Assembly: GCA_030789695.1 (NCBI GenBank)
Contig: CM061141.1
Location: 168,337,079 to 168,401,078 of the forward strand
Length of the DNA stretch: 64,000 bases
Direction of reading: 5' to 3'
From: Scilla litardierei
Lineage: Eukaryota; Streptophyta; Magnoliopsida; Asparagales; Asparagaceae
In this document: positions 35,492 through 46,080 of the stretch, in pieces
Position numbering within the stretch: position 1 is the stretch's first letter
Layout: each line of letters opens with the position of its first letter
The notes under the pieces: model-generated
Told to the model about the DNA's origin: nothing
Database searches by the model: none
What the model saw: only the letters and a program-made list of their open reading frames with translations
Program-made: the position numbers and the translations under genes

Positions 35492-36411
35492 GTTGAGCTT
35501 TGGAGTAAAGGAGTAACTGGGGAGAGTCGCGAATGGCATTGCTTGGGATTTTCTACTTGTCTCTTGATGTCTATGGCCTCCAGTTCACCTAATAGATCCC
35601 TCTCCAACTCTCCCTCATTAGGCCTCTTATGCTCTACTACCAGTGGCGTAACCAGGATTTTTTTTTGCCCCGGGCAAAACAAACTAAAGATAATATAAAA
35701 AATAATATTTAAAAATACTACTACTTCACTCCCTTTCTCTCAAACAAAGTTCACCCTGTAGCAATTTCAGTAATGATGGAAGTATATCACATCTAAAATG
35801 TGCTTTTAGACAATTAAGTAACTAATCAAAAAATAATCATAATTATTTTGAATATTGCTTTGAAAATTTTCTAGGGAAATAATTAGCATACTCACGAGGC
35901 CACAGTAAAATGATAATATTAACCAATGGCAATATTAAGAAATAAAAATGAAAACGCTTATAAATTTGTACTATTAAGCAATGGTAATATTACACCCTGG
36001 CTAGGAAAATCTCTTAACCAGCTTGGAATGTTTTGTAAAGGAGTTTATACAAGAGGTTCTTAAAGCAAAAATTAATTTAGAAATTTATGACGGAAGAAAA
36101 AATTTAAAAATTAAATTAAATTGTGGCCCATAAAGGAACCATGCTGAACAAACTGAGCAAATATATAAAATTTTAAATAAATGGAGACACCAACTGAAAA
36201 AATATTTAAAAATTTAATTAAGATGTGGACATTAGAGGTCTCGAACCTATGACTTGCTATTCAGCGAAATAACGCTGAAACCAGCAGAGCATGCAAGCCA
36301 ACCTAATGCATTATATACAACTATTCTATATATTGTTGCCCTGGGCAGCTGCCCAGGGCAATCCTACTCTAGTTACGCCCTTGTCTACTACCATTTCAGA
36401 TTGCCCGCATC
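35492..36411 (-). pseudogene. Captured TSO1-like exon split by a hAT-type insertion
   Basis: On the minus strand the exon starts after TTTATACAG at 36411 and ends before GTATGG at 35491. Without the insert (35641-36383 plus one target copy) it reads HKRPNEGELERDLLGELEAI and LSPVTPLLQSS; the latter resembles the LTPLTPSFQ stretch after the second CXC domain of TSO1-like proteins. The assignment leans on the next exon, which is clearer. Confidence 0.5.
35641..36383. mobile_element. hAT-type non-autonomous element, 743 bp
   Basis: Ends CAGTGGCGTAAC and GTTACGCCCTTG form imperfect inverted repeats. The flanks TCTACTAC (35633-35640) and TCTACTAC (36384-36391) are a perfect 8-bp target duplication, the hallmark of hAT insertions. 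No coding capacity. A palindrome TTGCCCTGGGCAGCTGCCCAG lies near its right end. Confidence 0.9.
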
Positions 36412-38422
36412 CTGTATAAAAGTGTGTTGATTGATCAAAAAACAAACAGAACGTAGAAGACAATGCCGAACATAACCAGACATCAGAGAAAGTAATTAGA
36501 TATCAAAGTTACAAGAAGCTTATTGCTTCACTATATTCAATATTTTCATAAGATATCATTGCACAACTAGTCAGATATCATGCCTGATGCATCTATAAAC
36601 TAATTTCTTTCCTTTTTCGGTAGTGATCAAGGCAAATGCCAGAAAACTACACATTAACCAATCTAAATAATCCTGCAGAGAATCACTTCTAAAATAGAGG
36701 CCAACACATTCCTTTTCTATCTGATGGTATCATGGTAATATTGATCATATAGACATGTGCAAAATGCAGCTGTAAAGAAAGGATCCTCAATTCACCTCAC
36801 CCCGATTGTTTGACTGGAAAATAGAACAAAAAATGACTTCCAAGAGAAGTTGCTGGAAATAGTGTTTTCTACATTTACATCAACTTTATGCATGAGCTGG
36901 GCACAACAGTTTTTACATTGCACACGTATTTTTCACACGTATTTCCCAGATGATTTCCAGATTCGTCCTTCCAGTGATATAACCATTACTGTTACATCAG
37001 AGTAAAGGAAGCAACAAATGTAAACACAAATTGCAAAAAATTCTTACTGGATCCTTCTTAATTAGATACCGCAGAATTGATGCAGCAAGATACTTAAGTC
37101 TCGGCTTTTGTACAAGGATAACAGCATGTTATTCAAATAAATATTAAAAACAGTAAAAACATCAATAATTTATAACAAGTACCTGTCTGGAAGAGAGGGT
37201 TGGAAGAAGACTTTGAACATGGGAATGCACAAACGTTACTTGTGGAGCAAAAAGGACTAGTTGCTGTGTGAACCTGACGGACCTACAACATCAATAATTT
37301 ATTATCAGCAACAATTGGACCAACTTTGCAATATGTTCAGTGAGAAATCGACTTATTCAATTCTACCTTCTTTTGGCCTAACTGAATAAAAAACTATTTA
37401 AAAACATATTTAATGAGAAGAAACATACTCAAGAAGGGTTGAAGTCTCTTCGTAAGAGCTTATTTCGGCAATAAGAGACTGAAAACAAGGATAATGTCAG
37501 AAGAGTCAAAAGAATGCAGTAACTGAAATAACATTGTGTTATCAACCTAGATCACTTCACATGAAGATACAAAAAGTATGCACCAAAAGCCCCAAGCAAG
37601 GATTTCCCAGAAGCTTACCATTCCTTGTACAACTCTACCCTATTTATGATCGCCTACAGTTGTTATTATAGCTTCTAGCACAGATATACGATTAACCCTT
37701 CGGTTCAAGGGAACATTAAACTATAGTTACCAGGACAGGACACCAAAGCGGGATATGATACATGACACAGTGATATGCAGTCACCAAAAAATATTGGAAG
37801 TGTGCAAATGGCACGCACATGCATGCATACACATATATGTCTGAATTTATTGTATCCCCGGTTGACATTCATCAAATTTAAACTAACAAGAAACTCATCA
37901 AGACACGCGCTTGCATGTGCACACACGCACACATTCTCGGTACATGTTGTTCACTCAATAGTTTGTTGTCAACATTTCCAATCAATTCAAGTAATTGTTT
38001 TCCCATAATATTTTTTATCAAGTTATTTATTGTTCCTATGAATGGTAACTAAACTTCTTAATGTTTTTAAATGCATCATACAGGTTCCCCAAAAGAGTTG
38101 AGCAACCAAGCACTATGAAATCATCAGAAGTTTTTGTAAAAAGGGAAAACATGGGTTCCAAAAGTGTGAAATTTCTCGCCCTATTAAAAACATGGATTTC
38201 TTAAGATTGATTTTTTTCTGTATACGATGGTTCTTTATGACAATAATGGCATTCCGATGTTGTGCACCAGAGGTAATAGAGTAGCATAATATTAGGTACT
38301 TTGCAATGGTGAATCAAATTCTTCTGCAAAAAGGAAATTTAAGTCCGGATATCTGGAACCTTGATTGCTATCTAAAATACTGGTTTGCATATAATATCCA
38401 TGGAAAAAGACTGAAAGCATAC
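36412..38422 (-). other. Captured-gene intron-like DNA with exon-like pieces
   Basis: No full gene. Short minus-strand segments with GT-AG borders lie at 37048-37104 (RLKYLAASILRYLIKK), 37193-37282 and about 37431-37481 (EISSYEETSTLLE). They may be decayed exons of the TSO1-like or hexokinase gene; I cannot assign them. The rest is AT-rich. A CA/AC-rich stretch lies at 37805-37940. Confidence 0.35.
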
Positions 38423-38552
38423 CTTAATACAAAAGGAACTTTGAGTTTATGGGGCATCATCTCACCAAAAGGGCAGATTCTTCAGCAATTGCCAATAGCG
38501 CTCTATGCACAATTTCCCCCAAATACATTCCTGAAATTAACTTCTCAAAAAT
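38423..38552 (-). pseudogene. Captured hexokinase exon (frameshifted)
   Basis: The 130-bp exon has AG before it (GTCTAG) and a GTATGC donor after it. It reads IFEKLISGMYLGEIVHRALL then AIAEESAL, the hexokinase segment around the conserved SGMYLGE motif of the large domain. One T is missing from the run after GCC, so the following GEMMPHKLKVPFVL is out of frame. Plant hexokinase phosphorylates glucose and senses sugar; this piece lacks both the active site Asp and the phosphate loops. Confidence 0.85.
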
Positions 38553-38648
38553 CTAGACAAACAGAAGACATCTGGCAGATTTCAGTTTGGTAACAATCTA
38601 TACAGATAAACGTAAATCAGGCCACCAAAATATATGCTTGTAACTTAC

Positions 38649-38746
38649 CTGCTCACCCGGATTAGGCTTTCACGATCTAACGAATGATCATATTTCGTCA
38701 AAGGAAGATGAGAAGAAAGGAAGTTGCCCCATTCCATATTAATAAC
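38649..38746 (-). pseudogene. Captured hexokinase exon, upstream neighbour (frameshifted)
   Basis: The 98-bp exon has a GTTAG acceptor and a GTAAG donor. It reads [20 protein letters not shown] then SLDRESL, the hexokinase N-M-E-W-G segment with the glucose-contacting Glu. One base is missing after RESL, so the NPGEQ end is out of frame. It sits 96 bp upstream of the next hexokinase exon in the right order and strand, with an intron between, so genomic DNA rather than cDNA was captured. Confidence 0.88.
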
Positions 38747-39439
38747 CTAACAACAATGCTCAACCCTTTTACTACGAAATAAAGAATAAAGATAATTTCC
38801 CAAACTTTCATCTTAATCCAGGTCATTGCAGTTGACAATTTATCAAGAAAGAGCTGATACCAACTAATAATAAAAACTACCACTTCCAACTCATTTCACC
38901 CTTCTGAATGATTGCTAAAGGTAATTAAAAACACATGATATGATTGTCATAAACACTAAAAGAATGTGAGTTGGCAGATAGAAAGACCAATTTTATTTGT
39001 CATTTCATTCAACCCGTCATGCTCAGGAAACAAAGCAGGGATATATCTTAAAATTACTCTGATGTGAGTCAAATTACTATAACATATGATTAACTCTGAT
39101 GCATGCTAAAAGAGGTTATCGATGTAAAATATTCAGAAAGCATGTTGTTTTGAGCATCTAGATTTGGTTTAACTCTATGAATCATGATCAGTTAAACCTG
39201 CCACTAACACAGAAAAAGTTTAGGAATTAACAATTAGCGCTTACATTGAATTTCTTCACAAGCTTCCAGATCTTTTACATCGCCCTCCTGAAAAATCATA
39301 GACGTGACTCAACAATTAGCGCTTACATTATAATGCTACAAAATGAAAGCATATGCAAATTTACCAAAGATCATAACTTTATCAAAGGGTAAAAACAAAG
39401 TTTCACAGAATACCGATCTTTAGGTTTAACATCTATACT
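38747..39439. other. No gene seen
   Basis: AT-rich DNA between the hexokinase pieces and the Ulp1-type gene; it may be hexokinase intron and the capture junction. Confidence 0.4.
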
Positions 39440-40380
39440 AAGTGACATATTTCTGGACCACATAACGACACCAATCTTCCTTGACTTCAGCTAGTTGATC
39501 AGTAGAGTAAGTAGCACCTTTGTAGTCAGGGAAGTACTACAAAATAGAATATCATAGCAAATAGCAAATATATGTTATAATCAAATATTAGCAAATATAA
39601 CTAAAAAATGTGATAAATATAAATTAAAACTAAAACTACATACCGTATCTGGAATGATGTTTTCATTTTGTGAAAGGATGTCTTTCATGAATCGCATAAC
39701 ATAATAACCACAATCAATTGTATTGGTCTGAAGGGGACACTATACAATTCAAAAATGAAAAATTAAATGAATGGTGCGTTATCCTTGTTTGATCTAGATT
39801 TGAGCAACATATTAAATTAGAAGAGACCGTTGTGCATACATTTATACGGATCCACGTGGGTTTGTTTGATTTAGATTTCGGGACCCTGGTTCCTTTAGAA
39901 GCACGATAAATGCACAAAGCTCTAACAAAATAAAATAAATTTAGTCAACTCGTTATATTCAACATATATCATATTTACATATTGACATAAAACATAATTA
40001 ACTTACTTGTCGAATGTATCCTTCATGGTTCGATTATATTTTGGATCATGATGCAAGGAATCCAAATAATATATTGTCTCTGATGTGGCATGGATGACTA
40101 ACAACACCCAATGACCACTACAAAAGTAGTTAGCAAATTCTAAGTAACTACATTCTTAGGAATTCATTAAATTAAATAAAATATATTAAAAAGTTATTTA
40201 CCATGTATTATATGGTGCCAAGAATAACTTCCATGGCTCGTTATATTCAATAAGTGCATCGGCTATATACTTCGTTGGCTCATCCACAAAAGAAGATGTG
40301 TTATGTGGGCATAAGAATGAGAATCTCCTTGTGTTTTGTCTCTTGAGAACCAACTCATAGTACAAGTACCTTGAATGAAT
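39440..40380 (-). pseudogene. Ulp1-type (C48) cysteine protease of CACTA, interrupted
   Basis: Separate minus-strand exons carry HWVLLVIHATSETIYYLDSL (catalytic His, and Asp in LDSL) near 40060-40125, TIDCGYYVMRFMKDI (catalytic Cys) near 39675-39720, and YFPDYKGATYSTDQLAEVKE near 39455-39535. An upstream exon (FLCPHNTSSFVDEPTKYIAD) lies near 40255-40330. All three triad positions are present. Such SUMO/ubiquitin-like protease domains are often carried by plant CACTA and MULE elements; the target is unknown. I cannot confirm a continuous spliced frame. Confidence 0.7.
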
Positions 40381-40525
40381 ATTAAAAATAAGTTAACAAT
40401 AATATCAACGTTTAATTGAAAAGAAATTCTAAAAATTGTTTACGTAAAGTACCTGATATATACACAGATTATCGGACAATCCAACCATTCATGTTGAAGA
40501 AGTTCATTGACAATTTGATGACTAA

Positions 40526-40831
40526 TTAACTCCACATATGATATACCAAAAATGTCTCTCTCTCCATGTCTATTTGTAACAGCGCACCACCTTGAAGCTT
40601 TTGTGTAGCATATATCTGAATAAAATTGCAATACATCGAGAGATTATTTGTAGCAACTACAGGAGACGACTCCTGATGTTTTGACACTGCTTTTTCTTGT
40701 TTCTTTTTACTAGTTGCACCAACAGCATGGGAGGGCTCCTGATGTTTTGCCTTTACTTTTTCTTGTTTCTTTTTAGGAGTACCTGACTCCTTTATTTTAA
40801 CCGACTCTTTGCCATTAGATTTTGCGGGCAC
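40526..40831 (-). CDS. Lys/Gln-rich exon upstream of the Ulp1-type domain
   Basis: This open stretch contains a twice-repeated KKKQEK...KHQE.S motif, then a short hydrophobic part leading towards the protease exons. It is probably the linker between the second CACTA gene and the Ulp1 domain, or the N-terminus of the protease gene. No known domain. Confidence 0.4.
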   Translation of the reverse strand: MPAKSNGKESVKIKESGTPKKKQEKVKAKHQEPSHAVGATSKKKQEKAVSKHQESSPVVATNNLSMYCNFIQIYATQKLQGGALLQIDMERETFLVYHMWS

Positions 40832-41266
40832 CTGTATGGGAAAGCATTTAAGTGAATCATTTAGTTAGAAAATAATTAAACAACAATATAAGAATCTAAT
40901 GTATACCATAAGAAGTCTTGCCGTAGAGACCAAATCAATAAGGTTGGTTGGCCATGCAACAAAAGTACCAATCGCATCACCTACTACCATGACTCATGCA
41001 TCCTCTATAGGTATTGGTAGTGGTGCATCTGACTCTATCACATGTTCAATCATAACGTCATATGATTCATGGGTAATGATATATTGTGTAGTTTTCTATC
41101 ATCAGGACGATTGAAGACCTTTCCCTTCCCAACTATGCGATGTGTTGGGGATGATAAATAGAAACTGCATGATGAGATGTCCTAAAACAAAAATTTCAGA
41201 AAGAAAACATCAATTAATGTTGTTAATCATACATGAATGTATTTTGCTAATAATATCTTGAATCAA

Positions 41267-42723
41267 TTATTTGTAAATGCAATAATTTAATAGGAAAACA
41301 CTTACTTCAGGAATATTACAGGACAGAAGCGTGCAACTACCAGTTTTGCTGATTGTAGCTAATTCTTTGTTGTGACCCTTACTCTCCGATACTTTCATCT
41401 TCTTTAAGAGCAATGCCACTGTGTCTCTCAAGTCCGCGTTATCATTATTTCTTCTGCGCTTTTCACTTGGGAAACAATTTTTTACTGACGGTCCGAATCC
41501 ATAACCTCTAACACGTCTAGGATACTCTGGGACATTTAAGACTCGATAAAGTATATCATGTGAGTCCTGTAATTGATCCGGTGTTATAGTTTGTGAAATG
41601 TTCTCCTGGCACATAAATTTGAAAGGTAACATATACATCATTAGTGCTAAAATAAGAAAATAATAAAAGAACTAGAGTAAAATGATATCATACTTACAAT
41701 TTTCTCACACACTTGCTGAACATTTTCATTATCAACCACTCCTAACTTATTTACACGAGCACCCTTCCACAAATCATGACGGGCTATGGATGTGTCATTT
41801 GATTCTGACTCCTTTAACTGTACATTCAGACAATTAAAATAATTAATAAGCTGATTGAAAATCATTTCTAACATCTTGTACGTTATATCTTTGCATACTT
41901 ACCATCTTTTGCTCAAGGCGTGTGTAACCCATACGGCCCTTTCTATATGGGTACATATGATTTAATGCCCTTTTTCGATTTTGAGTGCTTCGCATCTATT
42001 TAGGCACAAAGCAACTATATTAATACAAAGTAATATGTTTAGTCAGATTCCTCAAAATGAGTAACATTACCTTAAATTCATCGCACTAACGTTTAGCAAC
42101 AAACGCTCTCCATTGATCTTCAGATATGAATGGATACTCATGTGGAGGATGCTCAATAATACTACCACTTTCATCATAAACATAATTCTTTGTTAAGTAG
42201 GTTCTGAAATTTCTACAAAGTTTGCCTGCTTCTTTAAGAATATATCTCCGATGACTATCATCAACAATGAAAGATGTCTACAAAAGTGTGCTCAATTGTG
42301 TTAGTATGTTTGTATAAGAATAAAAAAAGGTGGGAGTATGTATATTACCTGTATATCCTTCCAGATGTTTTCTTTCACTACATCTAAAGCCGACGACTTC
42401 CAGTTATCACATGTTATTGGCACCATCTGTTGAGTAATGGCCCCAATATAACTCACAAATGTAGCACTGTTAGGATCAATTGGTTGACCCATATCATTCC
42501 ATCCAACCTAATAACAATGACAGAATAAGAAAATGAATATATGTTGATGAAAATTAATATGATTAAATAATAAATACTTGTAAGTAGAATACCTTAAATG
42601 ATATCCCTTTGCTTCGTGCACGAATAACTCCCTCCATAGCGGTCACTCCACGTTTAATAACATTTTCCTGAATATTAGGATCATCACCATCAAGGGGAAC
42701 ACAGTTGTCATCACTAGAAGACA
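41267..42723 (-). pseudogene. CACTA second gene, Transposase_24-type (TNPA-like role)
   Basis: Several exons with GT-AG borders on the minus strand fit the Ptta/En/Spm family (PF03004): MSSSDDNCVPLDGDD and KRGVTAMEGVIRARSKGI (42723 to about 42595), WNDMGQPIDPNSATFVSYIG (about 42500-42355), YDESGSIIEHPPHEYPFIS with QWRAFVAKR, then RKGRMGYTRLEQKM, a Ser/Asp-rich exon, and one with LKKMKVSES ending at about 41310. A TAG at 42086-42088 interrupts the conserved KR.xDEFK stretch. In En/Spm the second product binds subterminal repeats; the same role here is inferred. Confidence 0.7.
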
Positions 42724-42869
42724 TTATCTACAACAAAATAAAACAACATTAAATTGTTAGTTCACAAGAAAATATGCAATAAAAATGAATTAAGATCAAT
42801 ATACATAATAGCACTCACCAGAAAAAGTCGTATGAACTTAATTAGGTTAATATTTTCCTTTTCCTTGTT

Positions 42870-45800
42870 GAATTAATACTTGTTTGTCCCTTCATGACAT
42901 GAAATGACGGATTGACCCAAATCCCATCATCATGATCATCTCTCATATAGAAACCATCATCTACAGTAGGATCAATATCAAGTGATTGTGATGTCCCTAA
43001 GAAAGGATCATCCTCAGTATTGATATCTTCATGTCCTTAGTTACGACAGTCATTTAATTTGTTATTCAACAACACAATGGACCACTTCACATCGGTGGGA
43101 TCTGTGACATAGAATACTTGCTGAGCTTGCGATGCTAAAATAAAAGGCTCGTCCTTATACCCCTCCCTATTGAGATCCACCCGCATGAACCCTAACTCAT
43201 CAATTTGAACCCCATTATGGTTGTCTGCCCACTTACAACCAAACACAGCCAATCGAAACATACTATAATCCAACTCCCATATGCGTTCAATAACACCAAG
43301 GTATGACATATTTGCATATATGGGATTTCTGTCTTTTGCACTAGAGATGTGCATAGATTCAGCTACAAGAGTCACACCACTACTTTGCATTGTACTTTGA
43401 TCATCATGATCTTTAGTGTATAATGTATACCCGTTAATAAGGTAACCATTGTGAGAAAAAACATGTACACTTGGACCATTTGCTAACCATCTCAATCTAT
43501 CTGAAACTGAAGCTCTATTTATAGCCAACTCTCCAAAGACTTGTTCTTTCAGCCATGTTATAAAAGACCGATTGTGTTCTCTTGTTATCCAATTCTCATT
43601 CCTATTTGGGTTTGAATTTCGAAGTAGTTCCTTGTGTCTTTCAGCATACGGCTCAACTTCAACATCATTGTGCAGAACATATAAATGTGCTTACTCCCAC
43701 TTTGTCCTTGATATGAGCACTACATCACATCCCTTAATCCCTTCCCCGGATATTCTTCCTGTGTGACGAGACCTTGGAAGCCCTATGGAATCAACATTGC
43801 TTAGGTACTCTGTACAAAATTCAACATCTTCTTCAACTATTTAAATCTCAACCATGCAACCTTCTGGTCGACTACGGTTTTTCACATACCCTTTTAATAT
43901 CTTCATATAGCGCTCGATCGGGTACATCCATCTCATATAGGCTGGTCCACACAATTGCGTCTATCTAACCAGGTGAATAGTCAGATGAACCATTATGTCA
44001 AAGAAGGATGGTGGTAAATACATCTCAAGCTCACACAATGTGACAACAATTTCTTTTTGCAATGCTGGTAACTTTCCAGGATCAATAACTTTACTGCAAT
44101 TGCCCTGAAGAAGAAACATAGTTTTGTGATGGTCACCCTCACCTTTTTTGGTAAAATGGAACGTATACCCACTGGTAGTAAATGCTCCATCAAAACATGA
44201 CAATCATGAGATTTTAGACCTTTTAACTTGAGATCTTTCATTGATACGAGGCTTCTAATGTTTGACGAGTATCCCTCTGGAACTTTAACTCCATCGAGAA
44301 ACTTACAACAGACTTTTATTTCTTTCCTAGATAGAGTATGAGCTGCAGGAGGTAGATATGTACGCTTTCCCTTCTTTACCGGTCCCAATTCTATCCTCAT
44401 TCCCATACTTACCATGTCCAACCTCGCATTTATCCCATCTTTGCTCTTTCCTGGAACATTAAGCAATGTCCCGATAACACTTTCAAAAACATTCTTTTCA
44501 ATATGCATCACATCAAGGAAATTTTTTACATACAATGACTTCCAATATGGTAATTCAAAGAAAATAGAGTTTTTCTTCCACCCACTGGTGACAAGTTCTC
44601 CTGCCAATGGCTTACCAAAATTACTACTTAAATTCTTTACCTTTTCAAACAGCTTATCACCAGTCAATGGCACAGGAGCTCTACATTCCTCTATATTCCC
44701 ATTGAATGCTTTCCTCAACCACCGGTAACGATGCCTCACGGGTAAAAATCTACGATGTCCGAGGAAGGCATTCTTCTTACAATGTTCCAACCGCATCCAA
44801 TACGTACTCTCTTCACATAAAGGGCATGCACACTTTCCTTTGATACTATATCCTGACAGAATACCATATGCTGGAAAATCATTAATTGTGCCAAATAACA
44901 TAGCCCTCAAGTTGAAATTCTCTTTCTTGTACCCATCATACACATGTACACCTGTGTCCCACATTTGTTTCAAATCTTCAATTAATGGAGACAAGTATAT
45001 GTCTATATCATTTCCTGGTTGTTTAGGCCCAGAAATTAACATAGACAACATCATGTACTTGCGCTTCATGCATAACCATGGAGGTAGATTATAAATCACT
45101 AAAATCAATGGCCATGTGTTGTGGGAACTACTTTGAATACCATGTGGGTTCATTCCGTCGGTAGACAATGCAATTTGTAGGTTTCTTGCTTCTTCCCCAA
45201 ATTCAGGATAATCGTGATCAAATTTTGTTCATTGAGGAGAATCTGCTGGGTGACGGAACATGCCATCTTTAATCCGTTCATTTGAATGCCACGTCAAGTG
45301 TTTTGCATCTTCTGGACTGCGATACATGCGCCTAAATCTCGGTATTATGGGGAAATACCATGCCACCTTCACTGGAGTTGATTCTTTTCTTTTATATCGT
45401 GAGGCATTACATTTAGGACACATGTTTAACGATGCATATTCATTACGAAATAAGATGCAATCGTTAGGACAAGCATGAATCCTCTCATAGCTCATGCCTA
45501 TAGAGCATGACATTCGCTTAGCCTCATATGTTCGACTAGGAAGCACATTATCCTCTGGCAACATATCCTTTAAAATTATGAGTAATTCTGTGAAGCTCTT
45601 ATCAAACCATCCATTGCTCACTTTCAAGTTATACAATTTTAATACCGCCGACAATCGATTGAACTTAGTACAACCACTGTACAATGGCTTTTCCGCATTA
45701 CTTACCAACCTTGTAAACATTTCAGGACAATCCCGGAGATCCTCTTCAACCATATTTGCCATCTCTTCTAGGCGATCGTCATCATATGTATTTGTGCTTG

Positions 45801-46080
45801 TATCACTTGTAGCATACATCTCTGTACTTCCAAATTCACTGCACTCTTCTATTGTCTCACCATGCCTTGTCCAACATGTATAACTTTGATCAATTCCATT
45901 GCACACTAAATGATCTTTCAACTCATCCTCGCTAACTCCCCTTGCATAGCAACACTTTAAACAGGGGCATATGATTTTCATTGGATTTTCTGCATGATCA
46001 ACTGCAAATCTAATGAACTCTTTCACTCCATCCTCGTATTCTTTCGATAAACGATTTGCAGACATCCATTTTCGATCCAT
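42870..46080 (-). pseudogene. CACTA TNP2-type transposase, disrupted
   Basis: The ATG at 46080 (MDRKWMSANRLSKEYEDG) starts the transposase-associated domain with its CPCLKC cysteines. Transposase_21 follows (LSTDGMNPHG, NLPPWLCMKRKYM, SGPKQPGNDID), then DUF4218 (SHDCHVLMEHLLPVGIR, LPPSFFDIMVHL) and DUF4216 (VFGCKWADN, FILASQAQQVFYV) near 43037-43300. The product would cut the element ends. Lesions: TGA at 45229-45231 where this family has Trp, a frame change near 44095, TAG at 43961-43963 and TAA at 43691-43693. The open stretch upstream of 46080 is leader. Confidence 0.9.

Noticed and set aside
36235..36300. tRNA-like stretch (GGTCTCGAACC) in the hAT-type element
   Set aside because: The surrounding bases do not fold into a cloverleaf by eye and no acceptor stem is seen; such B-box-like sequence is common in repeats.
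38306..38593. 95-codon plus-strand frame over the hexokinase exon
   Set aside because: The minus strand gives a clear hexokinase match with splice borders, so this frame is its shadow.
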